Below the pieces are notes generated by a model. The model had not been told where the DNA came from and made no database searches. It was given only the letters and a program-made list of their open reading frames with translations. Positions 1 to 8,436 of a stretch of DNA of 64,000 nucleotides are shown piece by piece; position 1 is the first letter of the stretch, and each line of letters opens with the position of its first letter. The translations under genes and the position numbers were made by a program. The stretch comes from Flavobacterium sp. NRK F7 (GTDB taxonomy: Bacteria; Bacteroidota; Bacteroidia; Flavobacteriales; Flavobacteriaceae): the NCBI RefSeq assembly GCF_024054195.1, contig NZ_JAMXLB010000001.1, forward strand, positions 1,079,646 through 1,143,645, given 5' to 3'.

Positions 1-44
1 AGGTACCTTCCAGATTCAGAAAGGTTGCTTGCTGAATGCGGGTG

Positions 45-74
45 CAAATATAGAACCCTTTTTGTAATTTCCAA
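45..74 (-). promoter_or_regulatory. Strong Bacteroidota-type promoter firing off the left edge
   Basis: On the minus strand TATATTTG (45-52) fits the -7 box TAnnTTTG, and TTG (72-74) lies 19 bp upstream as a -33 box. The bases after the -7 box (CACCCGCATTCAG, down to 32) nearly match those after the -7 box of the tRNA-Gln gene at 63682. By analogy the transcript may be a tRNA or other stable RNA whose body lies mostly outside the window. That last step is inference. Confidence 0.6.
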
Positions 75-100
75 AACATTTTTTTAAAAAAATCAATTTG

Positions 101-108
101 TATATTTG
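101..108 (+). promoter_or_regulatory. -7 box of the coaX promoter
   Basis: TATATTTG fits the Bacteroidota -7 consensus TAnnTTTG and ends 19 bp before the coaX start codon. No convincing TTG -33 box was seen at the usual distance. It is divergent from the promoter at 45-74. Confidence 0.5.
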
Positions 109-127
109 TCAGCTCAAAAAATAAAAG

Positions 128-865
128 ATGCTTTTAACTATTGATGTCGGAAATACTAAAATTAAATGTGCTGTATTTGAGCAAAATACACTTTTAGATA
201 AATTTATATTTGACCAAAATGAAGCTTTAAATTTTTTTAAAAAAATTTTTAAAAAATTTAATACAATTCGTTTTTCTATAGCTTCTTCTGTAGGGAAATT
301 AGAAAAAGAGTGTCTTAGTTATGTAGAAAAGCATTCTAAGTTATTAGTAATTACGCATCAATTTTCCTTTCCATTTGAGAATTTGTATAAAACACCTACT
401 ACTTTGGGAATTGATCGAATGGTGTTAGCTTCAGGAGCTAGTTTATCATTTCCGAATACGAATTGTTTAATTATAGATGCAGGAACTTGTATTACTTATG
501 ACTTTTTAAATGATAAAGGACAGTATTTTGGTGGAGCTATTTCACCTGGGTTGCAACTTAGATATAAATCTTTACACAATTACACCGAAAAATTACCGTT
601 ATTAGAAAAAGAAACTATAGATTTTTTTATTGGTCAAAACACAAATGAGTCCATACATTCGGGAATAATTAATGGAATTGTCCATGAAATAGAAGGGTTT
701 ATTTCACAATATTTTCTTAAATATCAACATTTAACAATAATTTTAACAGGAGGCGATGCAGATTTTTTGGCTAAAAGATTAAAAAGCACCATATTTGCCA
801 ATTCAAATTTTTTACTAGAAAGTTTGAATTTATTATTTAATTATGTACAAACACAAAATGATTAA
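128..865 (+). CDS. coaX: Type III pantothenate kinase
   Basis: This is the CoaX form of pantothenate kinase, which phosphorylates pantothenate in the first step of coenzyme A synthesis in the cytoplasm. The ASKHA-fold phosphate loop DVGNTKIK is at residues 6-13, GIDRMVLASGA at about 94-104, and the second metal/ATP motif DAGTCITYD at about 117-125, all as expected for CoaX. At 245 aa it has the usual family length. A TATATTTG box lies just upstream. The last 23 bases overlap the start of the next gene, so translation of the two may be coupled. It heads a run of plus-strand envelope genes, so coaX is probably co-transcribed with them. Confidence 0.93.
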   Translation: MLLTIDVGNTKIKCAVFEQNTLLDKFIFDQNEALNFFKKIFKKFNTIRFSIASSVGKLEKECLSYVEKHSKLLVITHQFSFPFENLYKTPTTLGIDRMVLASGASLSFPNTNCLIIDAGTCITYDFLNDKGQYFGGAISPGLQLRYKSLHNYTEKLPLLEKETIDFFIGQNTNESIHSGIINGIVHEIEGFISQYFLKYQHLTIILTGGDADFLAKRLKSTIFANSNFLLESLNLLFNYVQTQND

Positions 866-2108
866 AAATTGTATAATTTGTTTAGTGCTTCTTGTTAGTA
901 CTATTGCTTTTTCTCAAAGAAATACTTCTTCGCCATATTCATTTTATGGTTTGGGTGAGATAAAATTTAAAGGCACACAAAGTTCTAGAGCCATGGGAGG
1001 GCTTGGTATTGAAGGTGATAGTGTGAGTTTAAATTTATTAAATCCAGCTTCTTATTCTCATTTAAAATTAACTACTCTTGGAATTGGAGGAACAACTACT
1101 TTTGCTAATTTCTACAATGAAAGCACTAGTGAAAATGCTAAAAATACAGGGTTGGATTATTTGGCAGTTGGAATTCCTATGGGAAAATTTGGTGCATCCT
1201 TCGGATTGATGCCATTTAGTGCTGTGGGTTATAATATTTCAAACACTGAAGAGGATGAATTTGGAATCCAAACTATTAAAACAGCCTCTGGTGTGGGAAA
1301 TATAAACCGTTTTTTTATAGGTGGTTCTTATATGTTCAATAAAAACCTAAGCGTAGGTGCCGATATACAATATAATTTTGGTGCAATTGAAACGAAATCT
1401 AATGAAAGAATTTCAAATATTCAGTTGCAATCTAGAGAATTGAATTCTTCTAGAATAACAGGAATGTCTTTGAATTTTGGAGCCTTATATAATAGAAAAA
1501 TTACAGACAAACACTCTTTGTATGCCAGTTTAACCTATGCACCAGAAGCGAAATTAAATTCGGAAAATGAAAGAAATCTTGCAACAGTAACGTATACTGC
1601 AAATGGTACAGAAGTAGTAAATGACTCAGAAGATGTTCCAGTTAATAATACTGATATGGTTATTCCTTCTAAATTAGCGGTTGGTCTTGGTATTGGAGAA
1701 AGAAATAAATGGATGGTAGGAACTGAAGTTACCTTTCAAAATAATAGTAAATTAGTCAATCGATTTGATGATTTTACTGGGGGAACCTATGAAGATTCGC
1801 AAAAATATGTTATAGGAGGTTATTATATTCCTAAATTTGATTCCTACACAAGTTATTTAAACAGAGTAGTTTATAGAGCAGGATTTAGATATGAAAATGT
1901 TGGCTTAGTCATTAAAGATAAAAGCATCCAAGATTATGGCATGACTTTTGGACTTGGATTACCACTTGGGTTTTCTAAAATCGATTTAGGCTTTGAATAC
2001 GGTGTTAGAGGAACTAAGTATTATAACTTAATTAGAGAAAACTATTTCAACATAAGTGTTGGCTTATCATTAAGCGATAAATGGTTTAAGAAACGTAAAA
2101 TTGATTAG
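843..2108 (+). CDS. Outer-membrane beta-barrel protein of unknown function
   Basis: The N-terminus carries a signal peptide (hydrophobic IICLVLLVSTIAFSQ, cleavage likely after the Q). The mature part is rich in alternating polar and hydrophobic strands with Gly and aromatic residues, as in the porin-like or FadL-like barrels of Bacteroidota, and ends on an amphipathic strand (FNISVGLSLSDKW). An early RAMGGLGIEGDS segment resembles the start of many Bacteroidota PorV-type barrels. The start codon at 843 overlaps coaX; an in-frame ATG at 858 gives a more usual signal peptide and is an equally good start. The substrate is unknown. Its neighbours (TPR protein, LptC, foldase) suggest a role in the outer envelope. 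Confidence 0.7.
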   Translation: MYKHKMIKNCIICLVLLVSTIAFSQRNTSSPYSFYGLGEIKFKGTQSSRAMGGLGIEGDSVSLNLLNPASYSHLKLTTLGIGGTTTFANFYNESTSENAKNTGLDYLAVGIPMGKFGASFGLMPFSAVGYNISNTEEDEFGIQTIKTASGVGNINRFFIGGSYMFNKNLSVGADIQYNFGAIETKSNERISNIQLQSRELNSSRITGMSLNFGALYNRKITDKHSLYASLTYAPEAKLNSENERNLATVTYTANGTEVVNDSEDVPVNNTDMVIPSKLAVGLGIGERNKWMVGTEVTFQNNSKLVNRFDDFTGGTYEDSQKYVIGGYYIPKFDSYTSYLNRVVYRAGFRYENVGLVIKDKSIQDYGMTFGLGLPLGFSKIDLGFEYGVRGTKYYNLIRENYFNISVGLSLSDKWFKKRKID

Positions 2109-2131
2109 TAATTTTTTAGAATAGTAATAAA

Positions 2132-3502
2132 ATGAAAACTAAATTATCTTTATTATTTGTAATTGCAGCAGGATTTTTTGCACAAGCACAAAACAATGAG
2201 GCATGTACAGAAACATTAAGCTTAATGGCTTCTTCTGTTAAAGCTAAGGATCCAGCTGGATATGATTATTTAACAACTTTAAGAAAAGATTGTCCTTCTT
2301 TTGATAAAAGAGTTTATTCTTATGGAGAGTTTGCAATCAAACAAAAAATAGATCAAGCATCTGGAGCTGAAAAAGAAAAGTATGTTCGTGATTTAATGAA
2401 ATTTTATGATGAAAATTATAAATATTTTCCAAGTGAAGGTGCTGGTGTAGATATGAAAAAAGGACTTGCGTTATTTAATTATAAAGTAGGTACAAAAGAA
2501 GAAGTTTTTAGTCTTTTTGATAAAGCATTTACTTCAGATAAAGCAAATTTTGATTCAACAAGAGCACTTTATGCTTACTTTGAAATCTTTGTTAAAGATT
2601 ATGAAGCAGGAAATAAAGGAATTGAATTGCAACAAGTTTTTGATAAATATGATGATATCTTAGAAAAATTAAACGGATTAGAAAAAGAGTTCTCTGATGC
2701 TAAAGATGTTTTAATTTCTAAAGAAGAATCAGGACAACAATTAGACAGTAAAGAAGCTAAAGCAAAAAGCAGATACGAAGGGAATTTAGAAGATATTGCA
2801 ACCGTAACTTCTAGTATGGATGCTATTATTGTTCAATTATCAACTTGTGATAAGTTAATTCCATTCTATCAAAAATCTTTTGAGCAAAACAAAACAAATA
2901 AAGTATGGTTGTTAAGAGCAGCTGATCGTTTAGAAGCAAAAGAATGTGATGGAGACCCATTGTTCTCAAAAATTTCTGAAGCTTTGTTAAAAGTAGATCC
3001 AAGTGCTCCTGCATATGAAAAACAAGGAATTGTAGAGTACCAAAAGAAAAATATTTCAAAAGCTGTGGAGTATTTAAACAAAGCGGCTGAAATGTATACT
3101 GACAATTCTAAAAAAGCGAATGTTTACATGAAGATTGCTTCGATTTATTCTAAATCAAACAAAAGCCAATCTCGTAACTACGCTAAAAAAGCATTAGCAG
3201 TTAAGCCTTCTTATGGTAAAGCTTATTTATTAATTGCGCAACTATACGGAAGCAGTATTAATGATTGTGGTTCTGACCAATTCGAAAAAAGAGCGATGTA
3301 CTGGTTAGCTGCTAACTATTGTGATAAAGCAGCTGCAGCTGATTCTTCATTAAAAGCTACAGCGGCTAAAATGGCAGCGGGTTATAGAGCAGCAGCTCCA
3401 TCTAAAACTGAAATTTTCAGTCACCCAAAAGGAAATATGTCAGGAAAAAGAATTGCTTTTGACTGCTGGGTTGGTGAAAGTATAACGGTTCCTACCTTAT
3501 AA
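2132..3502 (+). CDS. Secreted tetratricopeptide-repeat protein
   Basis: A signal peptide (LLFVIAAGFFAQAQ) leads into a 456-aa, mostly helical protein. TPR-like helix pairs are visible around residues 285-375 (for example KQGIVEYQKKNISKAVEYLN, then the similar segment KKALAVKPSYGKAYLLIAQL). The C-terminus contains a conserved-looking FDCWVGESITVP stretch. It probably acts in the periplasm as a protein-interaction scaffold. It sits 23 bp after the barrel protein and one base before lptC, so it is very likely in the same operon. No enzymatic motif was seen; the partner is unknown. Confidence 0.75.
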   Translation: MKTKLSLLFVIAAGFFAQAQNNEACTETLSLMASSVKAKDPAGYDYLTTLRKDCPSFDKRVYSYGEFAIKQKIDQASGAEKEKYVRDLMKFYDENYKYFPSEGAGVDMKKGLALFNYKVGTKEEVFSLFDKAFTSDKANFDSTRALYAYFEIFVKDYEAGNKGIELQQVFDKYDDILEKLNGLEKEFSDAKDVLISKEESGQQLDSKEAKAKSRYEGNLEDIATVTSSMDAIIVQLSTCDKLIPFYQKSFEQNKTNKVWLLRAADRLEAKECDGDPLFSKISEALLKVDPSAPAYEKQGIVEYQKKNISKAVEYLNKAAEMYTDNSKKANVYMKIASIYSKSNKSQSRNYAKKALAVKPSYGKAYLLIAQLYGSSINDCGSDQFEKRAMYWLAANYCDKAAAADSSLKATAAKMAAGYRAAAPSKTEIFSHPKGNMSGKRIAFDCWVGESITVPTL

Positions 3503-3503
3503 A

Positions 3504-4064
3504 ATGAATAAAAAAAATAGAAATATATTGAATATAGTCATGATACTAAGTATCATGACTATATTTTTTTCATGTGAAGGCTCTTTAAAAGATGTGCAAA
3601 AATTCAATCGCTCCTCTTTTTTTCCATCAGGTGAAGCAGATTCTATTAATTTAAAATACACCGATTCTGGAAAGGTAAAATCGATTCTTAGAAGTAAAAA
3701 AATGTTAGATTACAGTAATATTACGAATGCTTTTACTGAATTTCCACAAGGTGTTGTGGTAACCATGTTTGATGAAAAAAATCAAACAACCATTATAGAG
3801 TCGGATTATGCTATTTCTTATAAAAAAACAGACATTATCGACCTACAAGGTAATGTAACTATCACCTCTCATGATGGTAAAAAATTAGAAACACAACAAT
3901 TGTATTTCGACCAAAAAAACGAATGGTTCTTCACAGAGAAACACTTCAAATACTCTGATGGAACAGGTGGTTATCTTCAAGGTCCTGGAGTAGATTTTAG
4001 TAAAGATTTCAAGATTTTCAACATGCAAACCACTAATGGAGAAATAAATAACGTAGAAGAATAA
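3504..4064 (+). CDS. lptC: LPS export protein LptC, lipoprotein form
   Basis: LptC is the inner-membrane-anchored periplasmic bridge that passes LPS from the LptBFG transporter to LptA. Here the usual TM anchor is replaced by a lipoprotein signal with lipobox FFSC (Cys24), followed by a beta-rich domain (about residues 60-180) with the LptC-like strand pattern ESDYAISYKKTDIIDLQGNV. The 186-aa length fits the family. Its start lies immediately after the TPR gene stop. The signal-peptide coding region contains a perfect inverted repeat followed by a T-run (3532-3570), so its own transcription may be attenuated inside the gene. Confidence 0.8.
   Translation: MNKKNRNILNIVMILSIMTIFFSCEGSLKDVQKFNRSSFFPSGEADSINLKYTDSGKVKSILRSKKMLDYSNITNAFTEFPQGVVVTMFDEKNQTTIIESDYAISYKKTDIIDLQGNVTITSHDGKKLETQQLYFDQKNEWFFTEKHFKYSDGTGGYLQGPGVDFSKDFKIFNMQTTNGEINNVEE
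3532..3570 (+). repeat. Perfect 16-bp inverted repeat plus T-run inside lptC
   Basis: Left arm 3532-3547 and right arm 3549-3564 are exact reverse complements around a single A at 3548, and a run of T follows directly to 3570. The arms end in GATACT and begin with AGTATC. This is the form of an intrinsic terminator or attenuator, yet it encodes residues 11-22 of the LptC signal peptide. Pairing is seen directly; function is inferred. Confidence 0.75.
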
Positions 4065-4116
4065 CAATAGTTATAGTATCGAATTTATTTATTATTTTTG
4101 GTGAAAATTAATTAAA

Positions 4117-4302
4117 ATGAAATATACCAAGTATATTCAATACGTGTACATTCTATTTGCTGTGTTTTTTATCTATGATGCATTTGTAAGATATCAAAAC
4201 AATCAAAGCTTCATAATTAGTATTCTATTTGCGCTTTTAGCCACTTTTATGTTCTTCTTTAAAAGGAGATTTTACAACAAATATAAAAACGGTCAAAAAT
4301 AA
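4117..4302 (+). CDS. Small two-helix membrane protein, unknown function
   Basis: A 61-aa protein with two hydrophobic helices (about residues 9-23 and 32-48) joined by a short polar loop (RYQNNQS) and ending in a basic tail (KRRFYNKYKNGQK), so both ends are probably cytoplasmic. It lies 52 bp after lptC and only 2 bp before the CBS/CorC-type gene, which supports a real gene in the same operon. No family was recognised. Confidence 0.6.
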   Translation: MKYTKYIQYVYILFAVFFIYDAFVRYQNNQSFIISILFALLATFMFFFKRRFYNKYKNGQK

Positions 4303-4304
4303 GT

Positions 4305-5573
4305 ATGGAAATAGCCATCATTGTTATTTGCTTACTTTTATCAGCCTTTTTTTCAGGTATGGAAATCGCTTATGTTTCTTCCAACAAAGTTTTCTTATCT
4401 ATTGAAAAGAAACAAAACAACTTCAATGCAAAAATTCTATCAAAACTAACTGAAAAGCCTTCCCAGTTTATAACCGCTATGTTGGTGGGTAATAATGTGG
4501 TTTTAGTAATTTATGGAATTTATTCTGGAGATTTGTTAATGCATTGGATTAATTCGTTAAGTTATCATTTCTCCCCTTTTGCTAGTTTATTGTTGCAAAC
4601 ACTTTTATCTACTGCTGTTATTCTAATGACAGCGGAATTTCTACCAAAGGTTTTTTTTCAAATTTATGCCAATTCTTTTATCAAATTGTTTGCTGCACCA
4701 GCCTATTTGTTTTATCAATTGTTTTATTGGGTTTCCAAATTCATTATTTGGATTTCTGATTTTATTTTAAAAAGATTTTTTAAAACAGATGGTGATCAAG
4801 TGCAAGATTACTTTAGTAAAGTTGAACTAGGAAATTACATTAGTGAACAAATGAACAGTATTTCAGATGAAGATGAAATTGATTCTGAAATACAAATTTT
4901 TCAAAACGCACTTGAATTTTCTGACTTAAAAGCGAGAGATATCATGACGCCTCGTACAGAAATAGCTGGTTTGGATATTTTGGATACCGTTACTGAATTG
5001 AAAGAATTATTTGTTAGTACCGGTTATTCTAAGATTGTGGTATACCAAAATTCCATAGATGATATTTTAGGTTATGTGCATTCTTTTGAATTATTTAAAA
5101 AACCAAAAACGATAAAATCAGTCATGATTCCTATTGAATATGTACCTGAAACTATCTATATCAAAGATTTATTAGACATCTTAACAAAAAAACGAAAAAG
5201 TATGGCTGTTATTTTGGATGAATACGGTGGTACTTCAGGAATTATAACAGTAGAAGACATTATTGAAGAACTTTTTGGTGAAATTGAAGACGAACATGAT
5301 TTAGACGAGGAATTAATTGATGAAAAAATTGAAGAGGATGTGTATTTGTTCTCTGCAAGATTAGATGTAGAGTTCATCAATCAAAAATACAATTTAGATA
5401 TTCCTGAAAATGATTCGTATAGTACTTTAGGTGGTTTTATTGTGCATAATACCAAAGAAATCCCTCAAAATAAAGAAAAAATAAAGATTGAAAACTTTGA
5501 AATTACTATCCATTCTGCGTCAAATAAAAAGATAGAATTGGTGCGACTTTCCATCTTAGAAGAAAAACAATAA
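4305..5573 (+). CDS. CNNM/CorC-type membrane protein with CBS pair (hemolysin family)
   Basis: Domains in order: DUF21/CNNM membrane domain with about four hydrophobic segments (residues 1-170, beginning with the typical SAFFSGMEIAY), a CBS pair (about 205-330, with IMTPRTEIAGLDI and DEYGGTSGIITVEDIIEEL), and a CorC_HlyC domain (about 340-420). Members of this family are linked to magnesium or cobalt efflux; the old name hemolysin is historical. The 422-aa length is usual. Flavobacterial GldE has the same architecture, but the gldD/mutY/ssb neighbourhood of GldE is absent, so this is probably a paralog. Confidence 0.85.
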   Translation: MEIAIIVICLLLSAFFSGMEIAYVSSNKVFLSIEKKQNNFNAKILSKLTEKPSQFITAMLVGNNVVLVIYGIYSGDLLMHWINSLSYHFSPFASLLLQTLLSTAVILMTAEFLPKVFFQIYANSFIKLFAAPAYLFYQLFYWVSKFIIWISDFILKRFFKTDGDQVQDYFSKVELGNYISEQMNSISDEDEIDSEIQIFQNALEFSDLKARDIMTPRTEIAGLDILDTVTELKELFVSTGYSKIVVYQNSIDDILGYVHSFELFKKPKTIKSVMIPIEYVPETIYIKDLLDILTKKRKSMAVILDEYGGTSGIITVEDIIEELFGEIEDEHDLDEELIDEKIEEDVYLFSARLDVEFINQKYNLDIPENDSYSTLGGFIVHNTKEIPQNKEKIKIENFEITIHSASNKKIELVRLSILEEKQ

Positions 5574-5669
5574 AGAAATCGTAAAAAATTAATAGAAATT
5601 ATAACTTTTCTGTTTTATTATTAAATAGATAATTGTATTTTCGCCCACTGAATTAAATTAATATACAAA

Positions 5670-7763
5670 ATGGCAGTTTTAAATAATATTAGAAAACGTT
5701 CTGGATTACTTATCATTATTATTGGTTTTGCATTATTTGCATTCTTAATTCCAGAGTTATTTAAAAGTGGTTTTAGCATAAATAGTAACAACATTGGTGA
5801 AGTAAATGGGACTGACATCAATGGTCAAGAGTTTATGAAGAAAACAGCTCAACTTGAAAAACAAAGTCAACAAGGGCAAATGAGTGCTACACAAGCAATG
5901 AACTCTGTTTGGGAACAAGAAGTAAGAAGTATCATTGTAGAGGAGCAAATTGAAAAAATAGGATTAGGAATTGGGAAAGAGCAATTAATTAATGTAATTA
6001 AAGCCAACCCATATTTCGCTCAAAATCCACAGTTTTTAAATGAAGCAGGAACTTTTGATGAAAATAAATTCAAAGAATTTGTAAAATCTATTCAAAATGA
6101 TCCTAATCAAGACCGTTGGGTACAATGGCAAGAATTTGAAGATCAAGTTGAAAAATCAGCTGTAGAGCAATTGTATTACAATATGCTTAAAGGTGGAATC
6201 TATACAACACAAGCAGAAGGTAAATTCAAACATGTTTTAGATACTAAAAAAGTAGATTTCGATTATGTAACGGTAGCTTTCTCAACAGTAAATGATGATG
6301 AAGTTAAAGTTTCTGATGATGAAATAATGGCTTACATGAAGAAAAATCCTAAAAAATACAAATCTGATCCAACAAGAAACATTGATTATGTATTTTTTGA
6401 AAACAAACCTTCTCAACAAGACGAGAAAGATTTAGAAACACAATTCTATGGTTATATTAATGGAAGTGTGGATGGTACAGATACTATTCCAAGTTTCAAA
6501 AATGTGAAAGTAGAAAATGTTGCCGCTTTTGTAAATAAAGAATCTGAAACGCCATTTGATTCCACATATGTAACAAAAAACAATCTTCCAATTGAATTCC
6601 AAGAGCAGTTATTTAACTTATCTACAGGTGAAGTTTTTGGTCCTTATGTAAATAATGGAACGCAGTCTTTATCAAGAATGATGGGAAGAAAATCAAATGC
6701 TAGTGCTAAAGCAAGTCATATTTTATTGGCTTACGAAGGAGCACAAAGCTCTTCTGCAACGAGAACAAAAGAAGAAGCACAAGCTTTAGCTAATTCTTTG
6801 ATGGCTCAAGTAAAAGCAGATCCAAACAGTTTTGCAGCATTGGCTTTAGCAAACTCTGATGATCCAGGGTCAAAAAATAATGGTGGTGAATATGACAATA
6901 TTACTCCAGGTCAAATGGTACCCACTTTCAACGACTTTGTATTCAACAATCCTGTAGGAAGTTTAGGAGTAGTTGAAACAGATTTTGGTTTCCACGTAAT
7001 TAAAGTATTAGCAAAATACGATGCGGTTCAATTAGCTACTATTACTAAAAAAGTAGAGCCTTCTGATAAAACTATCGATGACAACTACAATATGGCAAGT
7101 AAATTTGAGTCGGATGCGGCTGACAAAAACTTTGAAGAAGTTGCTAAAAATGCGAAAGCAACCATTGTACCAGCAAACAACTTAAGACCATCTGACGAAT
7201 ATGTACAAGGTTTAGGCGCTCAAAGAGAAATTGTACGTTGGGCATTTAATGACGAAACAAACAAAGGAGATATCAAACGTTTTGAAACACCTAAAGGTTT
7301 TGTGGTTGCTACGTTAAAAGATAAGAATGAAACAGGTTTATTAAGCATGGAAATTGCAAGACAATCTGTAGGATCTATCTTAAGAAATGAGAAAAAAGCA
7401 GAAGCGATTAAAAAGAAAATGAACGGAACTACATTAGAAAATGTAGCGAAAGCAACAGGAGGTTCAGTAAATACGGCAACCGATGTAGCTTTAGGAAATC
7501 CAACTATTATGAATATTGGTGCTGAGCCAAAAGTTGTAGGTACTGCTTTTGATTTAGAAGCTGGTAAAACTTCTGGATTAGTAGTAGGTAACAGTGGTGT
7601 ATTCATGGTAAAAACTAAAAAAGTAACCAACGCTCCTGAAACTAAAGATTTCTCTAACTTGGTAAGCCAAAAACAAATGCAAGAAGCAAATTCAGCACAA
7701 CAAAGAGCGTATCAAGCGTTAAAAGACAAAGCAGATATTACCGATAACAGAGGTAAATACTAA
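5670..7763 (+). CDS. Membrane-anchored periplasmic peptidyl-prolyl isomerase (PpiD/SurA-type)
   Basis: This is a 697-aa foldase of the PpiD/SurA class that helps outer-membrane proteins fold in the periplasm. One TM anchor is at residues 12-30 (GLLIIIIGFALFAFLIP), then a SurA_N-like helical region (about 35-200), then a PpiC/parvulin rotamase domain at about 343-450 (ASHILLAYEG, GEYDNITPGQMVP, DFGFHVIKVL). A second, degenerate parvulin-like region may follow at 500-680. A TATTTTCG box at 5636-5643 may be its own promoter, and a strong terminator follows at 7787. It ends the plus-strand envelope block. Confidence 0.88.
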   Translation: MAVLNNIRKRSGLLIIIIGFALFAFLIPELFKSGFSINSNNIGEVNGTDINGQEFMKKTAQLEKQSQQGQMSATQAMNSVWEQEVRSIIVEEQIEKIGLGIGKEQLINVIKANPYFAQNPQFLNEAGTFDENKFKEFVKSIQNDPNQDRWVQWQEFEDQVEKSAVEQLYYNMLKGGIYTTQAEGKFKHVLDTKKVDFDYVTVAFSTVNDDEVKVSDDEIMAYMKKNPKKYKSDPTRNIDYVFFENKPSQQDEKDLETQFYGYINGSVDGTDTIPSFKNVKVENVAAFVNKESETPFDSTYVTKNNLPIEFQEQLFNLSTGEVFGPYVNNGTQSLSRMMGRKSNASAKASHILLAYEGAQSSSATRTKEEAQALANSLMAQVKADPNSFAALALANSDDPGSKNNGGEYDNITPGQMVPTFNDFVFNNPVGSLGVVETDFGFHVIKVLAKYDAVQLATITKKVEPSDKTIDDNYNMASKFESDAADKNFEEVAKNAKATIVPANNLRPSDEYVQGLGAQREIVRWAFNDETNKGDIKRFETPKGFVVATLKDKNETGLLSMEIARQSVGSILRNEKKAEAIKKKMNGTTLENVAKATGGSVNTATDVALGNPTIMNIGAEPKVVGTAFDLEAGKTSGLVVGNSGVFMVKTKKVTNAPETKDFSNLVSQKQMQEANSAQQRAYQALKDKADITDNRGKY

Positions 7764-7786
7764 TAAAGATCTATTTCTTACATACA

Positions 7787-7817
7787 AAAGCCCTTACAAT
7801 CTGTAAGGGCTTTTTTT
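7787..7817 (+). terminator. Intrinsic terminator after the foldase gene
   Basis: The stem AAGCCCTTACA/TGTAAGGGCTT is followed by a T-run, 23 bp after the foldase stop codon. Confidence 0.88.
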
Positions 7818-8069
7818 ATGTCTCAATAGTTTCAATTGAATCGTTGTTTTATCTTTGAATTCATCATTGTTCCAAAAAGAATTAAAACGGCTTACAATCG
7901 CTTTTAAATAACAAATAATGCTATGGTTTGATTGTAATTATAAACAAACATATACAAGTTGTCTTGTTCCTTACTTTATTTGTGTAGTGAAACTGGTATA
8001 TAAAGTGTGTTATTTCTCTTTTCCAATTCAAAGATTCCCTACTCTGAGTCTTCGATTTCGTGAAGTAGC

Positions 8070-8311
8070 GGTACAACAGTTAGACTACTACAGTATGTGA
8101 CGTTGTTTACAAGTGCAAGAAAGCATACTCCTGCAGTATTTTTCAAATATACAAGTGCAAGAAGGTATACTCCTGCAGTATTTTTAAAATTTACAAGTGC
8201 AAGAGAGTATACTCCTACAGTATTTTTAAAATTTACAAGTGCAACAAGGCATATTCCTACTGTAAGTGACATTAGTGACAAGTGTATTAGAGTAGGTTAC
8301 AGTAGTATGTG
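8070..8311 (+). repeat. Tandem repeat array 1 (42-bp A units, then one B unit)
   Basis: Units start at exactly 8108, 8150, 8192 and 8234, each 42 bp and beginning TACAAGTGCAA; the core is CTCCTGCAGTATTTTT. The fourth unit changes halfway to the sequence GTAAGTGACATTAG and is followed at 8276 by one B-type unit (TGACAAGTGTATTAGAGTAG). A degenerate B-like unit precedes the array (8070-8107). Many units can form a small hairpin, ATACT/AGTAT around CCTGC. The same family, with the same A-then-B order, recurs at 21557-21935. Units abut directly, so this is not a CRISPR. The rest of the gene-free stretch 7818-8428 shows only this array and the terminator at 8365. Confidence 0.9.
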
Positions 8312-8362
8312 TCTTAAAAACCATTTACCTTTAGATTAGGTGTTGATGACTCTTTTAAAATA

Positions 8363-8395
8363 ACAAAAGCCACAGTGATGTGGCTTTTTGTTTTT
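8363..8395 (+). terminator. Terminator hairpin following repeat array 1
   Basis: The stem AAAGCCACA/TGTGGCTTT with loop GTGA is followed by a T-rich tract. It lies about 50 bp after the last repeat unit. Its sequence closely matches the hairpin after repeat array 2 (21982-22011), differing by a paired C-G to T-A change. Confidence 0.85.
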
Positions 8396-8408
8396 GTATA
8401 CTTTGCGG

Positions 8409-8436
8409 GCACGGAAAACATTTCCGCGCTATCGGG
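8409..8436 (-). repeat. REP-like hairpin element, copy 1
   Basis: Read on the minus strand this is CCCGATAGCGCGGA, a 7-base loop, then TCCGTGC. It is an inverted copy of the element at 9129-9156: arms and the CCCGATA tail are identical, only the loop differs. It supplies the last codons and the TAG stop of the lipoprotein gene at 8429. Confidence 0.85.

Noticed and set aside
7220-7630. 136-aa minus-strand frame within the foldase gene
   Set aside because: Antisense shadow of a well-supported gene.
7918-8100. Possible 60-aa gene upstream of repeat array 1
   Set aside because: Composition is non-coding, no family-like features, and it runs into the repeat array.
8039-8281. Minus-strand open frame through repeat array 1
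   Set aside because: It exists because the 42-bp unit is a multiple of three; no start context and a repetitive peptide.
8070-8311. CRISPR array
   Set aside because: Units abut with no unique spacers and are not identical; no cas genes are nearby. Same for 21557-21935.
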